64,000 nt of DNA from JBGNFV01 sp049645705 (lineage in GTDB: Bacteria > Bacteroidota > Bacteroidia > Cytophagales > Cyclobacteriaceae): the NCBI GenBank assembly GCA_049645705.1, contig JBARUK010000098.1, positions 62,001 through 126,000 on the forward strand. Reading direction: 5' to 3'. Of the stretch, positions 18,699 through 26,644 are shown piece by piece. Every line of letters starts with the position of its first letter. Positions within the stretch are counted from its first letter, which is position 1. Under the pieces are notes generated by a model. That model was not told the DNA's origin. It did not search any database and saw only the letters and a program-made list of their open reading frames with translations. A program made the translations under genes and the position numbers.

Positions 18699-19396
18699 GC
18701 CAGACACCCTGCCAAAAAGGCCGGAAAGTTACTTCTCCGCTCCTCAGGCAGTTCTTCCTTCAGTGTATTTAAAATCACTCCGCCAGACACCAGACCGAAG
18801 ATCACACCTATACCTGCAGGAGGAATTTCTGTAGCCAAACCTACTACCCATCCGCCTATAACGGAACCTGACAGTACAAACCGCCCTGTTTTTTTATACC
18901 TGGTACCGTAGTGGTCCTGTAGCCCGAAGTCATTTATGATAAAGTGAGCCACCATAGCCAGCACATAGTACATCAGCTCTTCAGGCTCAGTTTCGTTTCT
19001 GTTTACCAGCAGATAGCCAATGAGAATATTGTAGACCGCAAAAGTGGCCAGATGAATGTAAAATGTCCTGCCGTCGGACTCCTGGGATCTGCCATCTCGC
19101 TTTCTTTCAGATTCCCGGCTGAGCTTAGCCGCCCGCTCTATTCCGTAGAACAGCACTAACCCCGCCAGGCTGAAAACGTACAGGTGATGCTTGAAGAAGC
19201 CATCGCCCCTGAAATGCTGCTGCCATACTTCCAGCTCAGGTAGTACATGAATAAATACGTAGGCAACGGATATGCCGCCGCCGAATGAGAGCCACTTGCT
19301 CCGGGGGAGCATTTTTATGAACGTCAGCTTCCCGGCAAAAAAATGAACCAGGGCTAAGATCAGCGCGCATATACCTGTTAAAATCCATTCAGACAT
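18671..19396 (-). CDS. ZIP-like membrane protein inserted between nuoB and nuoC
   Basis: About 241 residues with seven to eight hydrophobic segments and a charged central loop (about 95-115, KLSRESERKRDG). GGGISVAYVFIHVLPEL in the second helix resembles the ZIP metal-transporter TM2 motif (H-x-LPE); MVAHFIINDFGLQDHYG and LATEIPPAGI resemble TM4 and TM5, though the canonical TM5 histidine is missing. A divergent ZIP-superfamily protein is therefore likely, and metal transport is inferred. The ATG at 19396 is preferred to a GTG at 19414. It runs against the nuo genes, overlapping the nuoB end by 28 bases. Confidence 0.6.
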   Translation of the reverse strand: MSEWILTGICALILALVHFFAGKLTFIKMLPRSKWLSFGGGISVAYVFIHVLPELEVWQQHFRGDGFFKHHLYVFSLAGLVLFYGIERAAKLSRESERKRDGRSQESDGRTFYIHLATFAVYNILIGYLLVNRNETEPEELMYYVLAMVAHFIINDFGLQDHYGTRYKKTGRFVLSGSVIGGWVVGLATEIPPAGIGVIFGLVSGGVILNTLKEELPEERRSNFPAFLAGCLAYSVVLLLI

Positions 19397-19502
19397 AAAT
19401 TCTATAACCCGCACCTTCTATCTTTGTTGATCTGCTCTGTATTACTTTATATTCATCCGGCTTATCAGTTTAATAGGTGAATGACTTTCTGTATTTTTGA
19501 TC

Positions 19503-19997
19503 ATGCTTGCAAACGAGATCCATGATTTTATACAGAGGGAAGTAGATGAAGAGGCCGTTCTTTCATTTGACGAAACCTCTACACCGCCTACCATTACCAT
19601 ACCGCCCCGGCTTCTCGTCTCTGTGGCGGACAAGCTGTATCGACATCCCGATACCTATTTCGATTTTCTAAGCTGCCTGACCGGTCTGGACAACGGACCC
19701 GGACAACCGGCAGAAGTGATCTACCATCTCTATTCCATTCCCTTCAATCAAAAAATCGTCCTGCGCACAGAGCTACCTAAGCCCCAAGACGGCAGTCTGC
19801 CTGCCGTACCTACCGTATCGCATATATGGAAAACCGCATTATGGCATGAGCGCGAGGCCTACGACCTGGTAGGCATTGCCTTCACGGGTCATCCTGACCT
19901 GCGCCGCATTCTGTTGCCCGCAGACTGGGAGGGGCACCCTCTCCGCAAAGATTACGACGAGCAAGCCTACTACCATGGCATAAAAGTAGCATACTGA
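19503..19997 (+). CDS. nuoC: NADH-quinone oxidoreductase subunit C
   Basis: 164 residues, peripheral-arm subunit of complex I. The diagnostic C-terminal signature is present: WHEREAYDLVGIAFTGHP followed by RRILLPADWEGHPLRKDY (about residues 118-153). The ATG at 19503 is preferred to the TTG two codons earlier. TATTTTTG (19492-19499), a perfect -7 match, abuts the start, so either nuoC is transcribed separately with almost no leader, or the match is chance. Stop overlaps the nuoD start by one base (TGATG). Confidence 0.94.
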   Translation: MLANEIHDFIQREVDEEAVLSFDETSTPPTITIPPRLLVSVADKLYRHPDTYFDFLSCLTGLDNGPGQPAEVIYHLYSIPFNQKIVLRTELPKPQDGSLPAVPTVSHIWKTALWHEREAYDLVGIAFTGHPDLRRILLPADWEGHPLRKDYDEQAYYHGIKVAY

Positions 19998-21214
19998 TGG
20001 CCAACCCTATCCAATATACCTACGACGAAGCCCACCTGCGGAACTCCGAGCCAAATAAGTATGAGGCCAGTCAGTTACAGGGCGGGGAAATGCTTATCAA
20101 CATAGGTCCCCAGCATCCCAGTACCCACGGCGTACTGCGCCTGGAAGTCATCACCGATGGTGAGATCATTCGCGAAGTAGTCCCTCACCTCGGGTACCTG
20201 CACCGCTGCTTTGAGAAGCATGCCGAAAGTATGCCCTACAACCAGACCATCCCCTTTGTAGACAGGATGGACTACCTGGCTGCCATGAACAGTGAGCATG
20301 CCTTTGCCATGGGTGTGGAGCAGATGCTGGGCATACACGAAAAGATCCCCGCCCGAACTGAATACATCAGGGTCCTGGTGGCTGAGCTCAACCGCCTCGC
20401 TTCCCACTTCGTAGCCATAGGTACTTACGGACTCGATATCGGGGCATTCACCCCCTTTCTATGGCTCATGCGTGACCGGGAGCATATTCTCAGACTCCTG
20501 GAATGGACCTGCGGAGCACGTATGCTCTATAACTATATTTGGGTAGGCGGTCTGTTTTACGACCTGCCCGTAGGCTTCGAAGAACGCACCCGTGAGTTCA
20601 CAGACTACCTGCTTCCTAAAATGGAAGAAATGGAAAAGCTGGTGATCGATAATAAGATATTTGTAGAGCGTACGGCCAATGTCGGCGTACTGTCGCGGGA
20701 CCTGGCCATCAACTATGGCGTATCCGGTCCTATGCTCAGGGGCAGCGGACTCAGGTACGACCTGCGCCGGGTAGATGGCTATTCTGTTTACCCCGAACTG
20801 GAGTTCGACATTCCTGTGGGGGAAGGCGCCATGGGTACCCTGGGCGACTGCTGGGACCGCACCTGGGTACGTGTCAGGGAGTGCCACGAGTCCATCAGTA
20901 TCATCAAACAATGTTTGGACAGGCTGCAGAGCGATCTGAAAAGGACCCGCGACTATGACCCGCGCACAATGGTACCCAAAAAGATCCGACCTAAAAAACA
21001 GGACCTGTATGTAAGGGCCGAAAACCCCAAAGGTGAACTCGGCTTCTACTTCCGGGCCGATGGCCGGTCTGATATACCTCTCCGCTGCAAAGCACGCAGC
21101 CCCTGCTTTGTAAACCTTAGCGTGCTGTCAGAGATCAGTCGCGGTGCTATGGTGGCAGACCTCATAGCCATAGTCGGATCGCTGGATATGGTACTGGGCG
21201 AAGTAGACAGGTAA
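19997..21214 (+). CDS. nuoD: NADH-quinone oxidoreductase subunit D
   Basis: 405 residues, the 49-kDa-type subunit that forms the quinone-binding cavity with NuoB. Signatures: NIGPQHPSTHGVLRL, HLGYLHRCFEKHAE, the PYNQTIPFVDRMDYLAAM segment, and C-terminal LGELGFYFRADG-like and LSVLSEISRGAMVADLIAIVGSLDMVLGEVDR. Translation is probably coupled to nuoC through a one-base overlap. No further nuo genes follow; the rest of complex I must be encoded elsewhere. Confidence 0.96.
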   Translation: MANPIQYTYDEAHLRNSEPNKYEASQLQGGEMLINIGPQHPSTHGVLRLEVITDGEIIREVVPHLGYLHRCFEKHAESMPYNQTIPFVDRMDYLAAMNSEHAFAMGVEQMLGIHEKIPARTEYIRVLVAELNRLASHFVAIGTYGLDIGAFTPFLWLMRDREHILRLLEWTCGARMLYNYIWVGGLFYDLPVGFEERTREFTDYLLPKMEEMEKLVIDNKIFVERTANVGVLSRDLAINYGVSGPMLRGSGLRYDLRRVDGYSVYPELEFDIPVGEGAMGTLGDCWDRTWVRVRECHESISIIKQCLDRLQSDLKRTRDYDPRTMVPKKIRPKKQDLYVRAENPKGELGFYFRADGRSDIPLRCKARSPCFVNLSVLSEISRGAMVADLIAIVGSLDMVLGEVDR

Positions 21215-21274
21215 GGCCTTAACTTTCCTATACTTAATTGCTTATACTATCATAACAAAACTCCACTCTGCTGC

Positions 21275-22771
21275 ATGAAGATCCTCTCTGCCGAACAGAT
21301 ACGAAAGCTCGACGAGTATACCATAGAACATGAGCCGGTAAGCAGTACAAACCTGATGGAACGCGCCGCCGGTAGGTTTACAGACCGCCTGACTGTGTCT
21401 TACGGGCCAGAAAACAGAACGGCTATAATGTGCGGCCCCGGCAATAACGGGGGCGACGGACTTTGCGTAGCAAGAATGCTTACCCGGCTGGACTACCAGG
21501 TAGTCGTATTTGTAGTGCGTACTGATGACAAAGGGTCGGAAGATTTTACGGTCAATCTTCGCCGACTGGAAGATGTTTGCCCCGTTCAAGAAATACGTAC
21601 GGCGGGTCAGATTCCCGACCTGGCCGACTTCGATATATTAATAGATGCCCTCTTCGGCTCCGGACTTTCACGGCCTGCGGAGGGCATTTTTGCCGCAGTG
21701 ATCGAAGCGATGAACAGAGTTTCCGCACCTGCCATAAGCATAGACATACCCTCCGGGTTGTTTAGTGACAAAGCCACCTCTGAAGGAGCAGTGGTACAGG
21801 CCACACATACATTTACCTTCCAGGTGCCTAAACTGGCATTTATACTTCCGGAAAATGGTCGGCACGTGGGCAATTGGGAAGTACTGGACATAGGATTACA
21901 TCCAAAAGCACTGAAAGATGCCGAGACTGACCACCTCATTATCACTGAAAAAGAACTCAGAAGCTTTCTGCAGGTCAGAAGCCAGTTCAGTCATAAGGGT
22001 AATTTTGGCAAAGCCTGCATCATAGCCGGAAGCAAAGGCACTATGGGCGCAGCCGTGTTGTCCGGCAGGGCCTGCCTGCGGAGTGGCATAGGCCTGCTGA
22101 CTATGCATATACCGTGCTGCGGATATAGCATTGTTCAGTCTGCTATACCGGAGGCCATGGCACATTGTGATATGTCTTCCGATCATTTGAGCAGTATCCC
22201 TGACCTTACCTCTTTTACTGTCATTGGTGCCGGACCTGGCATAGGCACCTCCTCTGCTGCCGTAAAGGCCATCCGCGATCTGCTCACTAATGTAAACTCT
22301 CCCTTGGTACTGGATGCCGATGCACTGAATATACTCAGTGAAAATCGCGAACTACTCAAACTGCTGCCTGAAAACACTATACTAACCCCGCACCCCAGGG
22401 AGTTCGAAAGACTGGCCGGGGAGAGCCGTAACGGATTCGAACAACTGGATCTTCAAAAAGATTTTTCGCGTAAGTACAATGTTATCGTAGTCAGAAAGGG
22501 AGCTCATACAGCAGTAAGTCTACCGAACGGTAAAGTATTTTTTAACGATACCGGAAACCCCGGCATGGCTACCGGAGGCTCTGGAGATGTGCTTACCGGT
22601 ATCATTACCGCTACCTTGGGCACTTACGAACCATGGCAGGCAGCTATACTCGGTGTCTATCTGCACGGGCTGGCGGCAGACCTGGCCCTGGAGACTCAAA
22701 GCCAGGAATCATTACTTCCTACTGACCTGACTGAATATATAGGGCGGGCCTACGAAATACTGTGGTCGTAA
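21275..22771 (+). CDS. nnr: Bifunctional NAD(P)H-hydrate repair enzyme (epimerase + ADP-dependent dehydratase)
   Basis: 498 residues in two domains. The N-terminal part (about 1-210) is the YjeF-N epimerase, with MCGPGNNGGDGLCVARML and DALFGSGLSRP. The C-terminal part (about 225-495) is the ribokinase-like dehydratase, with GKACIIAGSKGTMGAAVLSG, LDADALN, LTPHPREFERL and the catalytic-loop motif GNPGMATGGSGDVLTG. It repairs hydrated NADH and NADPH, restoring the active cofactors. It follows nuoD by 60 bases and overlaps mtgA by one base (TAATG). Confidence 0.95.
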   Translation: MKILSAEQIRKLDEYTIEHEPVSSTNLMERAAGRFTDRLTVSYGPENRTAIMCGPGNNGGDGLCVARMLTRLDYQVVVFVVRTDDKGSEDFTVNLRRLEDVCPVQEIRTAGQIPDLADFDILIDALFGSGLSRPAEGIFAAVIEAMNRVSAPAISIDIPSGLFSDKATSEGAVVQATHTFTFQVPKLAFILPENGRHVGNWEVLDIGLHPKALKDAETDHLIITEKELRSFLQVRSQFSHKGNFGKACIIAGSKGTMGAAVLSGRACLRSGIGLLTMHIPCCGYSIVQSAIPEAMAHCDMSSDHLSSIPDLTSFTVIGAGPGIGTSSAAVKAIRDLLTNVNSPLVLDADALNILSENRELLKLLPENTILTPHPREFERLAGESRNGFEQLDLQKDFSRKYNVIVVRKGAHTAVSLPNGKVFFNDTGNPGMATGGSGDVLTGIITATLGTYEPWQAAILGVYLHGLAADLALETQSQESLLPTDLTEYIGRAYEILWS

Positions 22772-23451
22772 TGGGTGCGGTAAAATTTTTATTCCGACTG
22801 GCTTTTTTTCTATGCCTCTGCTTTTTTCTGCAAAGCATCTGGCAGGTCATAATCTACCGCTTCGTCCCCCCGCTTTACACCTGGCATATGGTAGGCATCT
22901 ATATGTCCGAAGGGTCACTGGAATACGAATGGGTCGAAATGGACGAGATCTCACCCTGGGCCGGTGTTACCGTTATCGCTGCAGAAGATCAGAAATTTCC
23001 TGAGCACCACGGATTTGATATCGAGGCCATAGAAAAAGTAATCGATGAGCGCAAAGAAGGAAAAAGTAGCAGGGGCGCCAGTACTATCTCACAGCAGGTG
23101 GCCAAAAATCTTTTTCTCTGGCACGGGAGAAACTACCTCAGGAAAGAGTTAGAGGCATACTATACTGTCCTTATAGAGAACCTTTGGCCAAAAGAACGTA
23201 TCTTAGAGGTATATCTGAATGTGGCCCAGTTAGGCCCGGAAATATTCGGAGTGAATAAAGCCTCGGAGATATACTGGAATAAAGACGCCAAAGACATTAG
23301 TATTCAGGAGGCTGCGCTGCTTGCAGCAGTTTTACCTAACCCTATCAGGTTTTCGGCAAATAAACCTTCGGGGTATGTTAACCGTAGAAAAAATTGGATC
23401 ATCAGACAATCTTACCAGATCGGAGGAAAAAAAATTATAGAGGATTTATGA
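22771..23451 (+). CDS. mtgA: Monofunctional biosynthetic peptidoglycan transglycosylase
   Basis: 226 residues. An N-terminal membrane helix (about 4-24) anchors a single GT51 domain; there is no transpeptidase domain. GT51 marks: AAEDQKFPEHHGFD containing the catalytic glutamate (about residue 73), RGASTISQQVAKNLFL, and the RKELEAYYTVLIENLW / KERILEVYLN helices. It polymerises lipid II into glycan strands at the outer face of the inner membrane. The ATG at 22771 overlaps the nnr stop; an in-frame GTG lies three codons earlier. Confidence 0.94.
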   Translation: MGAVKFLFRLAFFLCLCFFLQSIWQVIIYRFVPPLYTWHMVGIYMSEGSLEYEWVEMDEISPWAGVTVIAAEDQKFPEHHGFDIEAIEKVIDERKEGKSSRGASTISQQVAKNLFLWHGRNYLRKELEAYYTVLIENLWPKERILEVYLNVAQLGPEIFGVNKASEIYWNKDAKDISIQEAALLAAVLPNPIRFSANKPSGYVNRRKNWIIRQSYQIGGKKIIEDL

Positions 23452-23501
23452 AATCCGGTTCGGTATTTGCTCCTACTTACAAAAGATAATTTCAAAAACT
23501 A

Positions 23502-23885
23502 ATGCGTATCGAGAGAACTATACTACTGCTATTTTTCGGCTTCTTCCTGCTTCTCGCGGGTACCTCTGTATCGCATGCGCAGGAAGTTTTTCCCGGATCA
23601 GAATCCCCCTATTCTCAACTAAGGGAAAGTAAGGGAGTTATGCTTTACCCCAATCCTTCCGAGGATTTTCTTCAGGTATCCCTGAAAGAACTGGAACTTG
23701 AAGATCCTACCTTTGAGGTATACAGCATTATTGGTAATAACCAGATGCTGGACTATGAAATGAACCCCGACGGCACCTATAGTATCGATTTGCGTAGTAT
23801 CAGACAAGGGTACTACATACTGATCGTACGCGACAGGGGCTCCCTGTTTAAGCAGGCCATACGATTCCGTAAAAAAGAATCCTGA
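23502..23885 (+). CDS. Very small secreted protein made almost only of a T9SS type A sorting domain
   Basis: 127 residues: a signal peptide (1-27, ending SVSHAQ), a linker of under 20 residues, then a type A sorting domain (about 46-127) with MLYPNPSEDFLQVSL, a central FEVYSIIGN strand and the terminal YYILIVRDRGSLFKQAIRF. The domain normally directs large cargo through the type IX system and is then removed or used for anchoring; here there is essentially no cargo. It could be a stand-alone periplasmic protein, a decoy or a truncated relic. It lies 50 bases after mtgA and faces ahcY. Confidence 0.85.
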   Translation: MRIERTILLLFFGFFLLLAGTSVSHAQEVFPGSESPYSQLRESKGVMLYPNPSEDFLQVSLKELELEDPTFEVYSIIGNNQMLDYEMNPDGTYSIDLRSIRQGYYILIVRDRGSLFKQAIRFRKKES

Positions 23886-23941
23886 GCTGTCCATTTGCGG
23901 ACGCGCACTGTCCGCAGGTATGACACATAGATATTGACAAA

Positions 23942-23975
23942 AAAAGGCCGGTCGCTGTACAGCGACCGGCCTTTT
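23942..23975. terminator. Bidirectional terminator between the CTD-only gene and ahcY
   Basis: A perfect 15-bp inverted repeat with a GTAC centre. Seven A on the left serve as the T-tract for ahcY (minus strand); four T on the right give weaker termination for the plus strand. Confidence 0.92.
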
Positions 23976-23998
23976 ATATTTATACTACTAATGTTCGA

Positions 23999-25312
23999 TT
24001 AGTAACGGTAGTACTCAGGCTTGTAAGGACCCGCAGTCTCTACGCCAATGTACTCAGCCTGCTCTTCAGTAAGCTCTTCCAGTACTACACCGATCTTCTC
24101 CAGGTGCAGTCTGGCAACTTTCTCGTCAAGATGCTTAGGCAGCGTGTACACAGCATTCTCGTAATTATTAGCCTCACCCCACAGTTCGATCTGTGCAAGT
24201 GTCTGGTTAGTAAACGAGTTAGACATCACAAATGAAGGGTGACCAGTGGCACAACCCAGGTTTACCAGACGGCCAGCCGCCAGCAGGATGATGTCATTAC
24301 CATTGATGTTGTACAGATCAACCTGAGGCTTAATGGTGTCACGGCTGTCACCGAAGTTATCATTCAGCCAGGCTACATCGATCTCGTTATCGAAGTGTCC
24401 GATATTACAAACAATGGTCTTATCCTTCATGAGCTGGAAGTGCTCACCAGTGATAATGTCTTTGTTTCCGGTAGCAGTAACCACGATATCGGCTTCCTGT
24501 ACGGCATCCTTCATACGCTTCACTTCAAAACCGTCCATAGCTGCCTGAAGAGCACAGATAGGATCGATCTCGGTAACGATCACACGCACACCAGCTCCCC
24601 GAAGAGACTGGGCAGAACCTTTACCTACATCACCGTATCCGCCTACAACAGCTACTTTACCGGCAAGCATCACATCAGTAGCACGACGGATCGCATCTAC
24701 AAGTGACTCACGGCAACCGTACTTATTGTCGAACTTAGACTTGGTAACTGAATCGTTTACGTTAATAGCAGGTACGGGAAGCGTACCTTTCTTCATACGG
24801 TCATACAGACGCAGTACACCTGTAGTAGTCTCTTCAGAGATACCACGAATACCTTTTGCCAGTTCAGGGTAAGTATCCAGAACCACATTAGTCAGGTCAC
24901 CACCATCATCCAGGATCATGTTCAGCGGCTGACGGTCATCTCCCTCACCGAAATAAAGCGTTTGTTCGATACACCACTCATATTCTTCCTCAGATAAGCC
25001 TTTCCAGGCAAAAACAGGAATACCTGCAGCAGCAATAGCAGCGGCAGCATGATCCTGAGTCGAAAAAATATTGCATGAAGACCAACGAACTTCCGCACCC
25101 AGATGAACGAGTGTTTCTATAAGTACAGCAGTCTGGATAGTCATGTGCAAACAGCCTGCAATGCGGGCACCTTTAAGAGGTTGCTGGGAGCCGTATTCTT
25201 CACGAATAGCCATCAGACCAGGCATTTCAGCTTCTGCAAGCCTGATTTCCTTACGTCCCCAATCGGCCAAAGAAATATCTTTAACCTTATAATTAACTTG
25301 TGTATCGATCAT
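23999..25312 (-). CDS. ahcY: Adenosylhomocysteinase
   Basis: 437 residues. It hydrolyses S-adenosylhomocysteine to adenosine and homocysteine, keeping methylation reactions running. Visible: HMTIQTAVLIETL and SSCNIFSTQDHAAAAIA in the substrate domain, NVNDSVTKSKFDN before the NAD domain, GGYGDVGKGSAQSLRGAG as the NAD-binding glycine loop, NIGHFDNEIDV, and the C-terminal KPEYYRY, whose lysine and tyrosine reach into the neighbouring subunit's NAD site. It has a strong promoter upstream and a strong terminator downstream, so it is a single-gene unit. Confidence 0.97.
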   Translation of the reverse strand: MIDTQVNYKVKDISLADWGRKEIRLAEAEMPGLMAIREEYGSQQPLKGARIAGCLHMTIQTAVLIETLVHLGAEVRWSSCNIFSTQDHAAAAIAAAGIPVFAWKGLSEEEYEWCIEQTLYFGEGDDRQPLNMILDDGGDLTNVVLDTYPELAKGIRGISEETTTGVLRLYDRMKKGTLPVPAINVNDSVTKSKFDNKYGCRESLVDAIRRATDVMLAGKVAVVGGYGDVGKGSAQSLRGAGVRVIVTEIDPICALQAAMDGFEVKRMKDAVQEADIVVTATGNKDIITGEHFQLMKDKTIVCNIGHFDNEIDVAWLNDNFGDSRDTIKPQVDLYNINGNDIILLAAGRLVNLGCATGHPSFVMSNSFTNQTLAQIELWGEANNYENAVYTLPKHLDEKVARLHLEKIGVVLEELTEEQAEYIGVETAGPYKPEYYRY

Positions 25313-25343
25313 TTTCGATAAGTTTTTTAATGTATTTCCTCTA

Positions 25344-25374
25344 CAAAATTAAAATATATGGGCTTATATTCAAA
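25344..25374 (-). promoter_or_regulatory. Strong -33/-7 promoter of ahcY
   Basis: On the minus strand TTTG (25374-25371), a 19-base spacer, then TAATTTTG (25351-25344), ending 31 bases before the ATG. This is a full match to the Bacteroidota sigma-ABfr promoter and the best in the window. Confidence 0.8.
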
Positions 25375-25399
25375 GAATATATTACCTATGGGCAGGTTA

Positions 25400-26167
25400 T
25401 TATTCAATGAACTTTACGTCCTTTACTCCAAACGACTCCAGGCCCTTCTGAGTTTCAATAAGTAAGTGACCTGTTTTGTCTACTCCTCTTATCCTCCCTT
25501 CGAAGAGATATTCCGATTGAAACAACCGAAGCTCGTCCTTCCAGTACATGCGGTCCAGGTACTCGCACTCCAGTGTTGCGTATTCGCCGTTTCTAAGCTG
25601 CAGGTATCGTTTCTCAATACACCCCACCAGGTCTTCGAGCGTTTTGGTCAAGTCATGTTGCCGTCCGGTCTGTGCCGCCAGTGAAGTTGGCCCTGAAAAT
25701 TCGAATCCGGTCTGATTCACATTCATTCCTATCCCGGCAACAGATATTTCCAGATTACTTTTTTTCAAAGTGTTTTCGATCAAAACCCCGGCAGTTTTGT
25801 TGTTATGAATATAGATGTCATTCGGCCATTTGACGGACACACCCGAGTCTTCGGAATAAGGCAGTGTATTTAAGACAAGGTCGCTTATAGCAAGCGATAA
25901 AGCCATGTTTAGCAGGAACTGCCTGTCTACCGTAAGAAAACGGGGTGTAAGCAGTAACGAAAACGTCAGGTTTGCCCCTGGTTCGGATATCCATACGTTT
26001 CCCCGCTGGCCTTTACCTTTCGTCTGATTGTCGGTGACTACCAGCGTTCCTTCCACTACACGGGTCTCTGCCGCAAGTTGCATAGCCACGTCATTAGTAG
26101 AATGACAAGTTGGCAGATAAATGACGTTTTTACCCAAAAACAGGGTTTTGGTAAGAATTTTGTGCAA
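25400..26167 (-). CDS. birA: Biotin--[acetyl-CoA-carboxylase] ligase
   Basis: 255 residues containing only the ligase part (no N-terminal DNA-binding domain), so it should biotinylate carboxyl-carrier proteins without repressing genes. Visible: CHSTNDVAMQL, the biotin/AMP loop TKGKGQRGNVWISEPG, VKWPNDIYIHNNKTAGVLIE, and GIGMNVNQ, followed by a small C-terminal SH3-like domain (about 205-255). The start appears to be a TTG at 26167; no ATG fits before the CHSTND motif. It diverges from rsfS with a 40-base gap that holds the rsfS promoter. Confidence 0.92.
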   Translation of the reverse strand: MHKILTKTLFLGKNVIYLPTCHSTNDVAMQLAAETRVVEGTLVVTDNQTKGKGQRGNVWISEPGANLTFSLLLTPRFLTVDRQFLLNMALSLAISDLVLNTLPYSEDSGVSVKWPNDIYIHNNKTAGVLIENTLKKSNLEISVAGIGMNVNQTGFEFSGPTSLAAQTGRQHDLTKTLEDLVGCIEKRYLQLRNGEYATLECEYLDRMYWKDELRLFQSEYLFEGRIRGVDKTGHLLIETQKGLESFGVKDVKFIE

Positions 26168-26186
26168 ATTACTTTTTGTAAATTTG
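26159..26186 (+). promoter_or_regulatory. Promoter of rsfS-ftsH
   Basis: TAAATTTG (26179-26186) matches the -7 consensus exactly; TTTG at 26159-26162 is a candidate -33 box with a short, 16-base spacer, and it overlaps the birA start. Confidence 0.6.
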
Positions 26187-26207
26187 TAGGCAATTTAAAC
26201 ACAGAGC

Positions 26208-26579
26208 ATGCAGGAAAACAAAAGCGCCCTGGAATCAGGAGAGCTTGCACAACTGGTGGTGAAGGGCATGCAGGAACGAAAAGCAAATGATATAGTGGTA
26301 ATGGACCTGCGACATATTCATAATGCAGTGGCCAGCTATTTTGTTATTTGTTCCGGTACCTCAGACACTCAGATCGATGCCATTTCGGATGCTATTGCAG
26401 AAGAAGTGTACAAAGTAGCAGGCCAGGATCCATGGCACAAGGAAGGGAAACAAAATAAGGAGTGGATTTTGTTGGACTATGTAGATGTAGTTGCACATGT
26501 CTTCAAAAACGATAAAAGAAACTTTTACGGTCTTGAAGAGCTGTGGGGAGATGCAAAAACTACTGAGGTAGGATCCTGA
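26208..26579 (+). CDS. rsfS: Ribosomal silencing factor RsfS
   Basis: 123 residues, the normal length. The family core is plain: VVMDLRHIHNAVASYFVICSGTSDTQIDAISDAI, read in segments, then WILLDYVDVVAHVF (about 85-98). RsfS binds ribosomal protein uL14 and blocks subunit joining during starvation. It is followed by ftsH on the same strand after 65 bases without an evident terminator, so the two are likely co-transcribed. Confidence 0.95.
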   Translation: MQENKSALESGELAQLVVKGMQERKANDIVVMDLRHIHNAVASYFVICSGTSDTQIDAISDAIAEEVYKVAGQDPWHKEGKQNKEWILLDYVDVVAHVFKNDKRNFYGLEELWGDAKTTEVGS

Positions 26580-26644
26580 TAAGAACTATCCCTGTCTCCC
26601 GAACGTACATCTAGCAGACATAAATTTCTATTGATAGATAACTG

